Assembly (NCBI GenBank): GCA_009908915.1 | Contig: JAAAOJ010000021.1 | Span: forward strand, 111,601 to 175,600 | Origin: Planctomycetota bacterium | Lineage (GTDB): Bacteria; Planctomycetota; Phycisphaerae; SM23-33 | Length of the DNA stretch: 64,000 nucleotides | Direction: 5' to 3' | Shown here: positions 9,145 through 19,163 of the stretch, piece by piece | Numbering within the stretch: position 1 is the first letter of the stretch | How the letters are laid out: each line of letters begins with the position of its first letter | The notes under the pieces: generated by a model | The model's input: only the letters and a program-made list of their open reading frames with translations | Databases searched by the model: none | What the model was told of the DNA's origin: nothing | Made by a program: the position numbers and the translations under genes

Positions 9145-12100
9145 CTAGCTGCTCGTATCGGTAACGCGCTGCAGCGCATCAAACACTTTCTGGCGGAGCG
9201 GGTTATCCTCCTGATCCCCCAGCCGGTCGATGGCCTGGATGGCTTGTTTATAATACCCGCGCGCTTCGTTTTTCGCGCCCTGTTTTTCCTTCACAAATCC
9301 GAGGTGATAGAGGTAATCGGGGCTCGGTCGGTCGCCTGACCGGTTGATAATCTCCTTCAGTTTCCGCTCGGCACGATCATATTGCCCGGCTTTTGCCAAC
9401 GCCCAGGCGTGCGTATCGATCAAGTTGCGGCTGGCCGGGCGATGCGCCAGCGCCCGCTCGATCAGTTCCAGGGCCTTCTTCGGCTGGTCCAGCACATCGG
9501 TATACAGGTACGCCAGGTTATTGCAAGCTACGATGTCATCACGGTCGATGGCGAGCATATCCTGATATGTCTGCTGGGCTTTCTTGAGATACTCCTGGCC
9601 GTATTGGGCGGTGTTTCGGCCCTGCTCGTACAGGATGGCCATGTGTCGCAGCACGTCGAGGCGGTCGTCGCGGGTGCCCGCCAGGGCCAGGGCGCGTCGA
9701 TACCACTCCTCGGCCTGCGGGAAGTAGCCTGCCTCCGGCCCCGGTTGGGCCAAAGTCTGCCCGGCCAGGCGGTTGAGGCGCCAGTTGCGTTCATCGGCGC
9801 TGACGATGGTCGGCATATTCTCGGCGAGGGGTCTGAAGTCGACGGCATCGGCCATCACGGCCCAGATCGCCAGGATATCCGCGTTGTCGCGAGCGTTTTT
9901 GAGCGCTTCGACGAACTGTGGAATCACCTGCTCAGCCGCCGTGCCCTGCTGGGCCTGCCAGGCCGCTCGAACGGCCTGGATGACACCGGCAAGGTCCTCG
10001 CGGTCCTGGTACTGTTTGATGGCAGCCTGAAGAGCTTGGCCATCCCGGGTAGCCAGAACAGCGGTGAGATACTCCCGGGTGAGTGCATGGTTCCCCGGAT
10101 CGATGTCCAGTGCGCGTCGATAGCTGTCAACGACCTGAGGCCATTGCCTCAGGTCGCGGTGGATGCTGGCTTCGATGACCAGGAAGTCGAGATCGGACGG
10201 GAACGTCTCCCGGGCTTCCTGGGCCCACTGCAGGGCGTTTTTCCACTGCCGGCGATCCCGGCGAAGCAGGCTGATGACGCCTTCGTAGGCAGGCCGGTAG
10301 CGCGGGTTGTTCTCGATGACCCGCAGGTAGGCATTGGCGGCATCATTGGTCTGGCCGGCACTGGCGTAGAGCTGTGCGAGCCCCATCTGCAGGTGGATGT
10401 TATCCGGGGCGTTTCGCACGGCGTTTTCCAGGGCCTGGAAGGCATCCGCGAGTTCGCCCTGGCGCTGGTACAGTTCGGCGAGTGATCGGTGAGCATCAGC
10501 ATGGGTACGGTCGGACTGGATGGCCCGGTTGAACTGCAGGCGGGCGGCATCGTAGTCTCGCTTCATCATCAGCGCCCGGCCCAGTCCGACACGGGCCTGG
10601 ATGTCGTCGGCATTGTTTTCGAGCATCTGCTGGAAGCCGGTGATGGCCTCGTCGTAGGCGCCGGCGTCGATCTGCCGCAGGTGCAGCTGACGCTTCCGGG
10701 CGAGGTTCTGCCCGTCCTGCCGAAGCGATGTCTCGAGCATCTCGACCGCGTCGGCGTAGAGAGTCTTTGCCTCGGCGTCGTTGCCGCGTGTCCGCAGCCG
10801 CCGCGCGCGGTTGGTCAGGAAGTCGGCCTTGGCGGCGTAGGGAAAGGCCGCATCCGACGCCAGTTCGATGGCCTTGTCGAACATGTGTTCGGCTTCGGAT
10901 TCATTGATACGGCTGAGGTGCTGCCCCCAGGCGATGTACACGCGAGCCTGCTCCTGCGGGTCGGTGACGTTCTTGGCCAAGTTCCGGAAGATGTCATCGG
11001 CCTTGGCGGTCTGATCGGCGCGAGCGTAGTGCATCGCCAAGGCTGAGGCCCAGACGAGATTGCCCGTCTTCTGGAAGCCTTGCTGGTACATCTCGCCGGC
11101 CTTGTCGAACCGCTGCTCCATTTCGTAGAGCTGCGCCAGTCGCCAGACGTTGGCCAGGTCGTTGGGGTTGGACTGGTACCGCTTCTCGCGGGCGCGGATC
11201 GCCTCGGCGGGATTCTGGCGTTCGGTGACGAGTTCCAGATGACGGTTGCTTATGTAGGGATCGGCTTTGCCTTGCGGCTCGTCCCAGGCACGCACGATCC
11301 ATTTCTCGTGGTCGCCCCAGCGTTCCTGGGCGGCCGCAACCTGGGCCAGGCCCTTCATGGCCGCGACAAGGCGCCGGTTGTTGTCCCAGGCGGCCAGGAA
11401 GTGCCGTTTGGCTTCGTCGTAGTTGCCTTTGGCGCGGTAAGCTTCGCCCAGCAGCAATCGGACATCCTGGCGTTCACCTTCCTGCAGGGCCGTTTCAAGG
11501 TCCTGGATCGCCCCGTCAGTATCCTCCTGCATCAGTTTCAGCCGCGCCTGGAGTACCCGCCAGTTCGGGCTGCCCTGGTCGCGCAGCCGGCCCACGAGTT
11601 CCTGGGCGCGGTCCCACTGCTTGTTGCGGATGGCCAACTGATAGAGCCCCATGATGACGCGCTCGTTGGCGGCGTCGATTGTCTCGGCCTCGTGGATGTA
11701 TTTCCTGGCATCGTCCTGGCGCCCGTACTGCAGCGCGATGCGATACTTCTCGAGGGCACGGGCCAGCGGGTCGGGCTCCTGGCTGGCGAATTCAAGTTCG
11801 ATGTTGTAGCGCTCGTCGGGGCTGGCGTCGAGCAACTTGCGCCACCGCTGCAGGTCCCGATTGTCCGGATCGGCCTGAATGGCGCGATCCAGCAGCGTGC
11901 GGGCCTGGTCGGTCTGGTTTCGTTGCGAGAGAAAGGTCACGACGCGCTGGAGAACCATGGGATCGGCCGGGGCGCGATCCAGCAGCTTCATCAGCAGGTC
12001 CATGGCCTCGGGCAGCTTGCCCATGCGCTGCAGTTCCTCCGCTCGACGGACCGCCAACATCCGGATCTCGCGGCCCAATTCACCCGGTGGAAGCTCGTTG

Positions 12101-13698
12101 CGCCGACCCGAGGCGATGTCGATGCCCCAGAGGATCTGTCCTATACGCTGGTTGTCGGGCAACCGGCGGGCGATCTGTTCGAGGCGGGTGCGAGCCTCCT
12201 CATAGCGACGGGCCGACAGGAGCGTATTGACGATTTCCATTTCCAGGCCGAGGTTGGCCTCCTGGCCGGGGAGCGTCTGTGCGCGACGGATCTCACGGTC
12301 GGCTTCGGTGGGCATACCCAGCCGCCGGTAGGCGTCGATCAACAGGGCGGCGATGCGCAGATTATAGATGCCGCCATTGCGGGCCCCCTCCAGTTCCTGC
12401 TTGGCCTGCTGCATCTTGCCCTCGGCAAAGGAAATCATGCCCGCGATGGCCATCTCATGCGGCCGGCCGGGGGAGAGCTTCAGCAGCGTGTCGTGGAACG
12501 TTCGGGCCTTTTCCAGCTCCGCTTCGTCACGGGTGCTGAAGTAACGGTTCATGTGTCGGCGTGCCAGTTCATAGGCCAGCAATGCTCGGGCCGCGCCGGT
12601 CGACATGCGCCGCGGGGCCTCACCGGCGCTGTCGTTGTCATGCTCGCCCTGCCCCAGTGATGCCTTCTCCAGCGCCTTGAGGCCGCGTTCCAGCACGGCC
12701 AGGCCGGTGTCTTCGTCGTTCTCGCGGAACGCAATGCGAGCTTCCAGCAGGACCACCTGCGGATGGTCGGCCTCTATGGCCTTGGCCCGCTGGACAATAC
12801 CTCTCGCCCCGGCCATGTCATCGGCATCGACGTAGAAACTTCCCAGAGCCGTCAACGCCAGCACGTCCTGTGGATCCGCCTGCACGCCCCGCTGGAGGGT
12901 GGCAATGACATCCTCGTCCTTGGCCTCGCTGCGACGAAGAACGCTGGCCTTGATGCGGTAGGCCGCGGGGTCGTCCGGATTCTGGCGGATGAGATCCTCG
13001 GCCACCTCAACCGCCGCGTCGTCCTTCTCGAACCGCAGCAGCGCCTGCACCAGCGACCGCCAGTAGTCCATGTTGTCCGGTTCAAGCGCCACAGCCTTCT
13101 TGAGGTCATCGATCGCCGGCTCGATATGCTGCCTGGGACGGCTCTGGGCAAGCAACATGTGAATATTGCCCCGCATGAAATGGAGTTTGGCGTTCTGCGG
13201 GTCGCGTTCGAGGAGCGAACCGACTTCCTTGATATAATCGTACAGCCCCTTGATGCTTCCCTCATTGGTCAGTCCCGCTGCGGCCTGTCGAACGGTCGGC
13301 GCGTACATCAGATGCGCCAACCGTCGGCGGCCTTCGAGGAAATCAGGCTCTTCAAGCTGGAGTCTGCGGAGTTCATTGATGGCCGTCATCCACAAGTCGC
13401 TTCGCTCGACCTGACTGAGCGAGGTATCGTCCTCGGCGCGCTCGAGCAGGAGATTCGCAAGCTTCAGGCGATACTCCGGTTTGCCTTGCGACGCTTGAAT
13501 CGCCTTGGTCAGCTCCTCGATACCTTTCTGCCAGTTCGGCGGATCCTGGGCGAGATACGCTTGGGACTTCTCGAGATGCACCTGCGGGTCCTGCGGCAAC
13601 TGGCGAATGTAGACATAAAGTCCGCCGCCGCCAAGAATGGCCAGCAGCACCACAACCAGGATAACGACTCGCATATTCAGGCGGGTTCGTTTCGCCAT
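9145..13698 (-). CDS. giant TPR-repeat protein of the exopolysaccharide/exosortase cluster
   Basis: 1517 residues: one N-terminal membrane anchor (about 9-29) followed by tetratricopeptide repeats along essentially the whole length, with recurring A-x-Y-x-LG and P-D-N or A-D-P-x-N turns. It probably sits in the periplasm on its anchor and acts as a scaffold for polymer or secretion machinery. It resembles in architecture the large TPR proteins (PrsT-like) found next to exosortases, but no lipobox is visible. It lies between the EpsI-like and Wzc-like genes on the same strand. No enzymatic domain is seen. Confidence 0.78.
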   Translation of the reverse strand: MAKRTRLNMRVVILVVVLLAILGGGGLYVYIRQLPQDPQVHLEKSQAYLAQDPPNWQKGIEELTKAIQASQGKPEYRLKLANLLLERAEDDTSLSQVERSDLWMTAINELRRLQLEEPDFLEGRRRLAHLMYAPTVRQAAAGLTNEGSIKGLYDYIKEVGSLLERDPQNAKLHFMRGNIHMLLAQSRPRQHIEPAIDDLKKAVALEPDNMDYWRSLVQALLRFEKDDAAVEVAEDLIRQNPDDPAAYRIKASVLRRSEAKDEDVIATLQRGVQADPQDVLALTALGSFYVDADDMAGARGIVQRAKAIEADHPQVVLLEARIAFRENDEDTGLAVLERGLKALEKASLGQGEHDNDSAGEAPRRMSTGAARALLAYELARRHMNRYFSTRDEAELEKARTFHDTLLKLSPGRPHEMAIAGMISFAEGKMQQAKQELEGARNGGIYNLRIAALLIDAYRRLGMPTEADREIRRAQTLPGQEANLGLEMEIVNTLLSARRYEEARTRLEQIARRLPDNQRIGQILWGIDIASGRRNELPPGELGREIRMLAVRRAEELQRMGKLPEAMDLLMKLLDRAPADPMVLQRVVTFLSQRNQTDQARTLLDRAIQADPDNRDLQRWRKLLDASPDERYNIELEFASQEPDPLARALEKYRIALQYGRQDDARKYIHEAETIDAANERVIMGLYQLAIRNKQWDRAQELVGRLRDQGSPNWRVLQARLKLMQEDTDGAIQDLETALQEGERQDVRLLLGEAYRAKGNYDEAKRHFLAAWDNNRRLVAAMKGLAQVAAAQERWGDHEKWIVRAWDEPQGKADPYISNRHLELVTERQNPAEAIRAREKRYQSNPNDLANVWRLAQLYEMEQRFDKAGEMYQQGFQKTGNLVWASALAMHYARADQTAKADDIFRNLAKNVTDPQEQARVYIAWGQHLSRINESEAEHMFDKAIELASDAAFPYAAKADFLTNRARRLRTRGNDAEAKTLYADAVEMLETSLRQDGQNLARKRQLHLRQIDAGAYDEAITGFQQMLENNADDIQARVGLGRALMMKRDYDAARLQFNRAIQSDRTHADAHRSLAELYQRQGELADAFQALENAVRNAPDNIHLQMGLAQLYASAGQTNDAANAYLRVIENNPRYRPAYEGVISLLRRDRRQWKNALQWAQEARETFPSDLDFLVIEASIHRDLRQWPQVVDSYRRALDIDPGNHALTREYLTAVLATRDGQALQAAIKQYQDREDLAGVIQAVRAAWQAQQGTAAEQVIPQFVEALKNARDNADILAIWAVMADAVDFRPLAENMPTIVSADERNWRLNRLAGQTLAQPGPEAGYFPQAEEWYRRALALAGTRDDRLDVLRHMAILYEQGRNTAQYGQEYLKKAQQTYQDMLAIDRDDIVACNNLAYLYTDVLDQPKKALELIERALAHRPASRNLIDTHAWALAKAGQYDRAERKLKEIINRSGDRPSPDYLYHLGFVKEKQGAKNEARGYYKQAIQAIDRLGDQEDNPLRQKVFDALQRVTDTSS

Positions 13699-13784
13699 TG
13701 TTCACTCACTTGCTTTCTAACGGTTCAGTGTGTGCTTCAATCCTCTGCCCGCGGTCACGTTCGACAACGAGACAACCGACGCTC

Positions 13785-14726
13785 TCACGGCGAGCTCTCC
13801 AAGCGTTCGAGCGTCTGCGGGGTCGGCACTTGTGATAGCACCGCCGGAAGAACAGTCTCGATGAATTCGGTCGCCTCGAGATCGGTTTCCTCGGCCGACC
13901 CTCTCAAATCGAGGGGATACCATTGCACCTTCGCAAAGTATACATATCGACGTGTAGGGTCGGCTAAGGGCGCGCGAACATCTTTCAGGCGATCCGTGCC
14001 CGGCTCGCCGTTCGTGCAGAAAACGTAATACTGCCGCGACTGGGAGCTGCGCCCGCTTGTGTCGCGGCGCTCGATACCGATCACGCGGAACCTGAAGTCC
14101 TCCCACTTCGACCACGCCTCGGGCAGTGCCTCCACCGAGCCGGACAGTTCCCGACGGACCGCGACGGACCCGCCGCCGGCAGCACCGCAGATTTCGGGCA
14201 CGTGGGCGACGGTGTCGGCGCTGCCGGTGTAGTAGTACACGTCGAGTCCCCACTTGTGGTGCTGCCTGTCAGGCCGAGGGTCATCGTAGATACGCGAGAC
14301 ATACCAGTTGCTGGTCCGTTCCTTGTGGCGCATCCGATCCAGCGATGTGTTGATCTTCAGGCTCGACAGCAGGTCGTCCTTAAACGTGCGCTCACCGTCC
14401 GGTTCGCCGTCCTCGATCGGTTCGCGCCGCATTTCGCCGCTGGGCAACGTGACCGTCTTGAATTCCAGTTCGCCGTCGCCGACCCGCTCGTACGGGCCGA
14501 TCGTCGTCGGCAGCGACACGTTGCGCATGGTCGTCGAATCGATGACCACCCCCTCGGGCCAGGGGACCGGCTCCTTGCGGAGCACCCAGCCGACAAGCTC
14601 CACCAGCGGCGCGTCAAACAGCGGGTTGACGCCAACGGCAAAAATGCCGAGCAACACGGCCACGACACCGAAATGCACCCACGCCCGGCGGCGGGAATCG
14701 GTCGAATGTTGTACTGTCTCGGACAT
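13785..14726 (-). CDS. EpsI-like exosortase-associated protein
   Basis: 313 residues with one membrane segment (about 14-36) and a periplasmic domain of the EpsI/DUF3485 type. The family's conserved H-x-P-x-x-C pattern is visible as HVPEIC near residues 177-182, preceded by VYYYTGSADTVA. EpsI proteins accompany exosortases in exopolysaccharide loci and may help substrate handling; the exact role is unknown. The ATG follows the exosortase stop by 3 bp, with its GAGG ribosome binding site inside the end of the exosortase gene, so the two are likely co-translated. Confidence 0.75.
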   Translation of the reverse strand: MSETVQHSTDSRRRAWVHFGVVAVLLGIFAVGVNPLFDAPLVELVGWVLRKEPVPWPEGVVIDSTTMRNVSLPTTIGPYERVGDGELEFKTVTLPSGEMRREPIEDGEPDGERTFKDDLLSSLKINTSLDRMRHKERTSNWYVSRIYDDPRPDRQHHKWGLDVYYYTGSADTVAHVPEICGAAGGGSVAVRRELSGSVEALPEAWSKWEDFRFRVIGIERRDTSGRSSQSRQYYVFCTNGEPGTDRLKDVRAPLADPTRRYVYFAKVQWYPLDLRGSAEETDLEATEFIETVLPAVLSQVPTPQTLERLESSP

Positions 14727-14729
14727 GTG

Positions 14730-15800
14730 TTAATCCTCCAGCATCGCCGTCAGGGACGGCTGGGCCTTGCCCTCGCCGTCCGTGGCGTCCAAGTCCGAGC
14801 CGCCATCCGTGTCCGACTCGTCGTGCTCTTCTTCTACGACCATCGCTTGCAGAAGTTTGCCCAAACCGAACAGAAGCAGCAGCGCCGGAATTAGCAGCAA
14901 CATGCCCGTAAACGTGTGCATGAACTCCTGGCCCAGCTCCGGCTTGTCGATGACAAACATCGAACTGGTGATCGTCACGCGGAGAATGTTGCAGACCACC
15001 GTAATCGGCAGGGCCGCGACCACCATCGTCACGCGCTGCCACATCGGGCGATCTTCAATGTAGGCCAACGCCGTGCCCAGCGCGAAAAACGCCATCATCG
15101 ACCGCACGCCACTGCAGGCCTCGGCGACCTGCAAATCGTGCGTCTGGCCGCTGACGCTGACGATCGCCATGTACGACGCCGTGACCTCCAACTCCACGCC
15201 CAGAACCCGCAGGATACCTCCCGACATGCGGGCGGCCAGGTTCTGCAGGGGCAGGGCGATCCGCTCGTAAAGGTACCCCGGCAGCGGCAGGGCGAAGAGA
15301 AGGAAGAAGATCGGCACGGCCGTAATCTTCGCCATCTTCCAACCGGCCAGGTACAGCACGACGCCCCAGATCAGCAGGGGCATTGAGAGCTGTTTGATCC
15401 ACTCATTCTGCAGCGGGTAGAAGCCCGCCACCAGCATCGCCAGCGAGATGGCAATGACCGGCAGGCCCCACAGGCAGACCCTCCGCGGCGTCCGGGCGAT
15501 CTCATCCCGCCAGGTGTACAGCAGGAACAGGCTGAACAGCGGGATAATAAACCCGTGCGTCCAGTTTTCATCGCTCAGCCATTGCTGGACGAGCTTCACG
15601 AACTGCCACCAGTTCATACCCGCTAGCAGCACGGCGATCACGCCGATCTTGAACCAGATGCTGCGGACTATCCTCAGTGCAATCGCGACGACCTTTGGCC
15701 AGACCTCCCGAACAATCTGCTTCAGTCTGGCCAATCCGCTGACATCGCTCTGGCAGTCTTCAGCGTCCAGCTGGTCGGGTTGTCTGTCCTGTTCGTCCAC
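14730..15800 (-). CDS. exosortase (EpsH/Xrt family)
   Basis: Polytopic inner-membrane cysteine transpeptidase that cleaves PEP-CTERM-type sorting tails. With the GTG at 15800 it has 356 residues and about eight membrane segments. Catalytic Cys229 is in EACSG, Arg274 in NILRVT and His295 in HTFTG, the exosortase triad; DENWTHGF is the family's early loop motif. The frame is open to 15887, but that would overlap the preceding gene, which stops at 15823, so I start at GTG 15800 with AGG 5 bp upstream. An acidic tail follows the last membrane segment. No PEP-CTERM substrate was recognised in this window. Confidence 0.87.
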   Translation of the reverse strand: MDEQDRQPDQLDAEDCQSDVSGLARLKQIVREVWPKVVAIALRIVRSIWFKIGVIAVLLAGMNWWQFVKLVQQWLSDENWTHGFIIPLFSLFLLYTWRDEIARTPRRVCLWGLPVIAISLAMLVAGFYPLQNEWIKQLSMPLLIWGVVLYLAGWKMAKITAVPIFFLLFALPLPGYLYERIALPLQNLAARMSGGILRVLGVELEVTASYMAIVSVSGQTHDLQVAEACSGVRSMMAFFALGTALAYIEDRPMWQRVTMVVAALPITVVCNILRVTITSSMFVIDKPELGQEFMHTFTGMLLLIPALLLLFGLGKLLQAMVVEEEHDESDTDGGSDLDATDGEGKAQPSLTAMLED

Positions 15801-15822
15801 AGAACCTGTATCATACCACAAA

Positions 15823-17580
15823 TCAAAGTGCCGTGAACCGATTACTCTTGGGCGTCGTAAACAGTGGATCGGAGAAGTTCCGGTCATAGATGAACCCGAA
15901 GCCGTAGGTCATGCGGAAGGCATTCCGCAGGACGGCCAGGAACGTGCTGCTCCAGTGCGTGCCGACCGCCAGCACGTCATCCGGCTTGAGCATCATATCC
16001 GGGTCCAGACCGCGCCAGATCCGCTCTACGTTAATCGGTATAATCTGCTCCTGGCTTTCGCCGATACGACGAATCAGGATCGAGTTCTCGGGCCAACCCA
16101 TCGGTCCGACGCCGCCGGCAGCGGCCAGCGCCATCTTGATGGTGACCTGTCGGCCGGTCAATGAGTAGACACCGGGGCGAAGCACTTCGCCGGAGACATA
16201 AAATTCACCGACCTCCAGCGGGGGAATGTAGACCACGTCGTTCTCGCGAATGACGACATTCTCGCGGTAGCTGCCCTTCTCGAGCTTGTCACGACTGATG
16301 GCGATAACGCGGACGAGGTCGCGGCCGCTCATGGCCGACCAGCCAAACGGGTCGGCCTGATCCTCGGAGGGCGCCGGCTCGCCGGCGGGCTCGGGCTGGG
16401 TCGGTTCCGCCGGCTCGGCCGGTGCAGCCGGCTCGGCGGGCATGGCCTCGAGCGGCTTGACGCCGCTACCGTTCTCGGCGGGGTCAGGTTGCTCGACCGG
16501 CTCGGGCGCCTCGACGGGCGCTTCGGGCTCGGTGGGAGCAGCCGGTTCAGCGGGTTCGGCCGATTCGGCGCCGGTGGCGGGCTGGACAGCTTCATCCCCG
16601 GTCACTCGCACCCACTTACCGTCGCGATAGACCCACCGCGACAGTTTGCCATTGCCGTTTCCGTTACCGTTGGTCGTGCCGTTACCTTCCGGCGCCGGCG
16701 CGACCGTGCCGCTGCCCGGACCTTCGGCGGTCTCGGCAAAGCTGCTAACCTGCATCGGGCCGACCGTCGGCGCTCCTCCCATCAGGTCGCCAATGGCTTC
16801 GAGGTCGGTCTGCTTCTTCGGCTCGGCGCGGCGGCGGCGACGCAGACGGACCTGGTCGGTCGGCGGACCGGTCGGACTGCTGAGGTCGACGTCCGACTCC
16901 GATTCCGGGGTCGGCGGGGCATGACGGATGATGTAGATGTACTCGATGTTCGGCTGGGTCACGCCACCGGCCAGCGCCAAGGCATCCCACAGCCGCATGT
17001 CGGGGCGCACGAACTGGTACGTGCCCGGCCGTCCGCAGGCGCCGGTCACGCTGAAGGTCTGCTGGCGGCGGGTGACGACCGTCACGGAGACCACGACCGG
17101 CTCGCGCAGAATCTCATTGTCGATGTAGGCCTGTTTGATCGTGTTGGTCAGTTCATACTGCGTGAGGCCCTCGGCCTTGATGCGTTGCTTGAGCTGCGGC
17201 AAGTCGAGGTAGCCGCTCTCGGTGACCTCGCGGCGCAGCAACGTCTCCAGTCCCTCGGCGTAGAGGTCGAGAATGCTGATATCCAGCACGTCCGTCACAC
17301 CGATGACGTAATCCGTGTCCGTGTAGACCACGTCGGACTCCGTCGGCCTGACCGCGTTGGGATACGGGCCGCTGCTGGCATCGAGGGCGCTGTAGTCGGT
17401 GATAATCGGGGTCACCAGCGTTTCGTCCGGCCGGGCGATGGTCTTATCCGGCGAAAGAAACCGATACTCGCCCGTCTTGAAGAACGATTCGGCGGGCCCG
17501 CCCTTGCAGCCGGACAGACATATCACCAGGCATCCGATTACGAGAAGCTTCCCAAGCGTTTTTGCGTTCACGGCATCCAT
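15823..17580 (-). CDS. polysaccharide export lipoprotein with SLBB domains and a large Pro/Ala/Glu-rich insert
   Basis: Wza-like outer-membrane exporter, 585 residues. The lipobox LSGC lies at about 21-24. The poly-export domain begins at about residue 70 (YVIGVTDVLDI) and SLBB regions follow (SVTGACGRPGTYQF, YVSGEVLRPGVYSL). A Pro/Ala/Glu- and Gly/Asn-rich insert of about 150-180 residues interrupts the first SLBB domain between IYIIRHA and LVRVIAI. ATG 17580 directly abuts AAGGA; the GTG at 17571 would give 9-nt spacing and may be the real start. The gene leads the exopolysaccharide block. Confidence 0.83.
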   Translation of the reverse strand: MDAVNAKTLGKLLVIGCLVICLSGCKGGPAESFFKTGEYRFLSPDKTIARPDETLVTPIITDYSALDASSGPYPNAVRPTESDVVYTDTDYVIGVTDVLDISILDLYAEGLETLLRREVTESGYLDLPQLKQRIKAEGLTQYELTNTIKQAYIDNEILREPVVVSVTVVTRRQQTFSVTGACGRPGTYQFVRPDMRLWDALALAGGVTQPNIEYIYIIRHAPPTPESESDVDLSSPTGPPTDQVRLRRRRRAEPKKQTDLEAIGDLMGGAPTVGPMQVSSFAETAEGPGSGTVAPAPEGNGTTNGNGNGNGKLSRWVYRDGKWVRVTGDEAVQPATGAESAEPAEPAAPTEPEAPVEAPEPVEQPDPAENGSGVKPLEAMPAEPAAPAEPAEPTQPEPAGEPAPSEDQADPFGWSAMSGRDLVRVIAISRDKLEKGSYRENVVIRENDVVYIPPLEVGEFYVSGEVLRPGVYSLTGRQVTIKMALAAAGGVGPMGWPENSILIRRIGESQEQIIPINVERIWRGLDPDMMLKPDDVLAVGTHWSSTFLAVLRNAFRMTYGFGFIYDRNFSDPLFTTPKSNRFTAL

Positions 17581-17852
17581 TCCTTTTTCTGGAATCCAGT
17601 TGACCCTATCCGTCACCGACCGGACGCTTCCTGCGTCCGGTAATCTGCAGACGGACATTTGTTATAGGACCTTATGGGACGTTATGTCGGCCATGTGCCT
17701 TGGAACGCTTTACTGAATATCGGACGTTTTTCGCCGCCCCGTGCGCAAGACCCGAGACAACACGGAGGACTTGCAGAAGACAAATCAGACAGCAATGCTA
17801 TTCGGCAACAATATAGTAGAGCGATCGCCTGCCAAGACAGGCTTGAATCAGC

Positions 17853-18920
17853 CTACACCGAATCCTCCGTCGTCGAGTCGCCCGGATCGGCCGGCGGGAC
17901 CAGACCGATGCGTCGCTCGGCCAGCTCGATCGCCAGCCGCGTCGCGGCCAGCATGCTCCCCGGGCGGGCCTTGAGCTTGCCGGCGATGTCGAAGGCCGTC
18001 CCGTGGTCGGGGCTGGTGCGGATGATCGGCAGGCCCAGCGTGACGTTGACCGCCTCCTCCCAACCGAGCAGCTTGATTGGAATCAGCCCCTGGTCGTGGT
18101 ACATCGCCACCACGCAGTCGAACTGCCCGGCCGCGGCACGGACGAACAACGTGTCGGCCGGGAACGGTCCCTCGACGTCCACGCCGTTCTCGCCGGCCAT
18201 CACGATCGCCGGGGCAATCACGCGCTGCTCCTCGTCGCCAAACTGCCCGTCCTCCCCGGCGTGCGGGTTCAGCCCCGCCACGCCCAGCCTCGGCCGATCA
18301 ATCCCCCACCACTCGCGCAAGGCCCGGTCCGCCAGCTCGATGGGGTTGTACACGCAGCCGATGGTGAATTTGTCGCGCAGGCTCATCAGGCCCTCGTGAA
18401 TCGTCGCCAGGACCACCCGCAATTGCGGCGAGACGAACATCATCGCCACGTGCCGCGCGCCGCATCGGTCGGCCAGCAACTCGGTATGGCCGTGGAACTT
18501 CTTGTTCACCTTCGCCAGCTGCCAGCTCCGCTTGGAGATCGGCGCCGTCACCAGCGCATCGACGAGCCCCTCCCGGGTCGCGGCGATTGCATCCTCGCAG
18601 AAGGCGAAGCTCGCCTCGCCGCCCAACCGGCTGGACCCGCGACGCATCGTCGGCGGCAGGGCCATCCAGTCGTAGTCCAGCACCACCAGATCGTGGGCGT
18701 ACGGCCGGATCGACTCAGGGCGGTCACGATGGAAGCCAAACGGCACCTCCAACTGGTCGGCCGTGTAGCTCAACTGCTCGCTGAAGCCGAAGATCACGAA
18801 CCGCGCCCGGCGCCGCAGCTCCGGATCGCTCAGCGCACGGACGACGATCTCGGCCCCTACGCCGAGCGGGTCGCCCATCGTCACGCCGATCACCGGCCGC
18901 CTTGTCGCATTCTTCGCCAT
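17853..18920 (-). CDS. pdxA: 4-hydroxythreonine-4-phosphate dehydrogenase
   Basis: Metal- and NAD(P)-dependent oxidative decarboxylase of DXP-dependent pyridoxal phosphate synthesis. The 355 residues (family about 330) contain GVTMGDPLGVG near the start, the substrate/metal motif HGHTELLAD, NPHAGEDGQFGDEE and YHDQGLIPIK. It starts upstream of the exopolysaccharide block, separated by 272 bp containing only a weak hairpin (GCCTG/CAGGC, about 17827-17842). PdxA2-type paralogues with other substrates cannot be excluded. Confidence 0.9.
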   Translation of the reverse strand: MAKNATRRPVIGVTMGDPLGVGAEIVVRALSDPELRRRARFVIFGFSEQLSYTADQLEVPFGFHRDRPESIRPYAHDLVVLDYDWMALPPTMRRGSSRLGGEASFAFCEDAIAATREGLVDALVTAPISKRSWQLAKVNKKFHGHTELLADRCGARHVAMMFVSPQLRVVLATIHEGLMSLRDKFTIGCVYNPIELADRALREWWGIDRPRLGVAGLNPHAGEDGQFGDEEQRVIAPAIVMAGENGVDVEGPFPADTLFVRAAAGQFDCVVAMYHDQGLIPIKLLGWEEAVNVTLGLPIIRTSPDHGTAFDIAGKLKARPGSMLAATRLAIELAERRIGLVPPADPGDSTTEDSV

Positions 18921-18984
18921 CGCCCCATCTTAACCGCCGGCCGCATCCGTCGCACGGGCATCTTGACAGGGCTATCGCATTCTC

Positions 18985-19163
18985 TGCCTTGAGTCCTCTC
19001 CCTCTGGGAGAGGCCGGGTGAGGGTCTTTTGCCTTGACCCCTCTCCCTCTGGGAGAGGCCGGGTGAGGGTCTTCTGCCTTGACCCCTCTCCCTCTGGAGA
19101 GGCCGGGTGAGGGTCTTCTGCCTTGACCCCTCTCCCTCTGGGAGAGGCCGGGTGAGGGTCTTC
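18985..19163. repeat. tandem array of four 44-45 bp palindrome-bearing units
   Basis: Units begin TGCCTTGA at 18985, 19030, 19075 and 19119. Each holds CCTCTCCCTCTGGGAGAGG, an inverted repeat, then GGGTGAGGGTCTT. The third unit lacks one G. A diverged fifth palindrome is at 19269-19290, and a 26-bp direct repeat (starting TTCTCTTCACTCAGG) occurs at 19161 and 19301. The 450-bp gap between pdxA and the next gene (18921-19370) consists mostly of this material. Confidence 0.85.

Noticed and set aside
17827..17842. Terminator after pdxA
   Set aside because: GCCTG/CAGGC stem is only 5 bp and lacks a T tract.
18985..19163. CRISPR array suspected from regularly spaced repeats
   Set aside because: The units are contiguous tandem copies with no unique spacers and no cas genes nearby.
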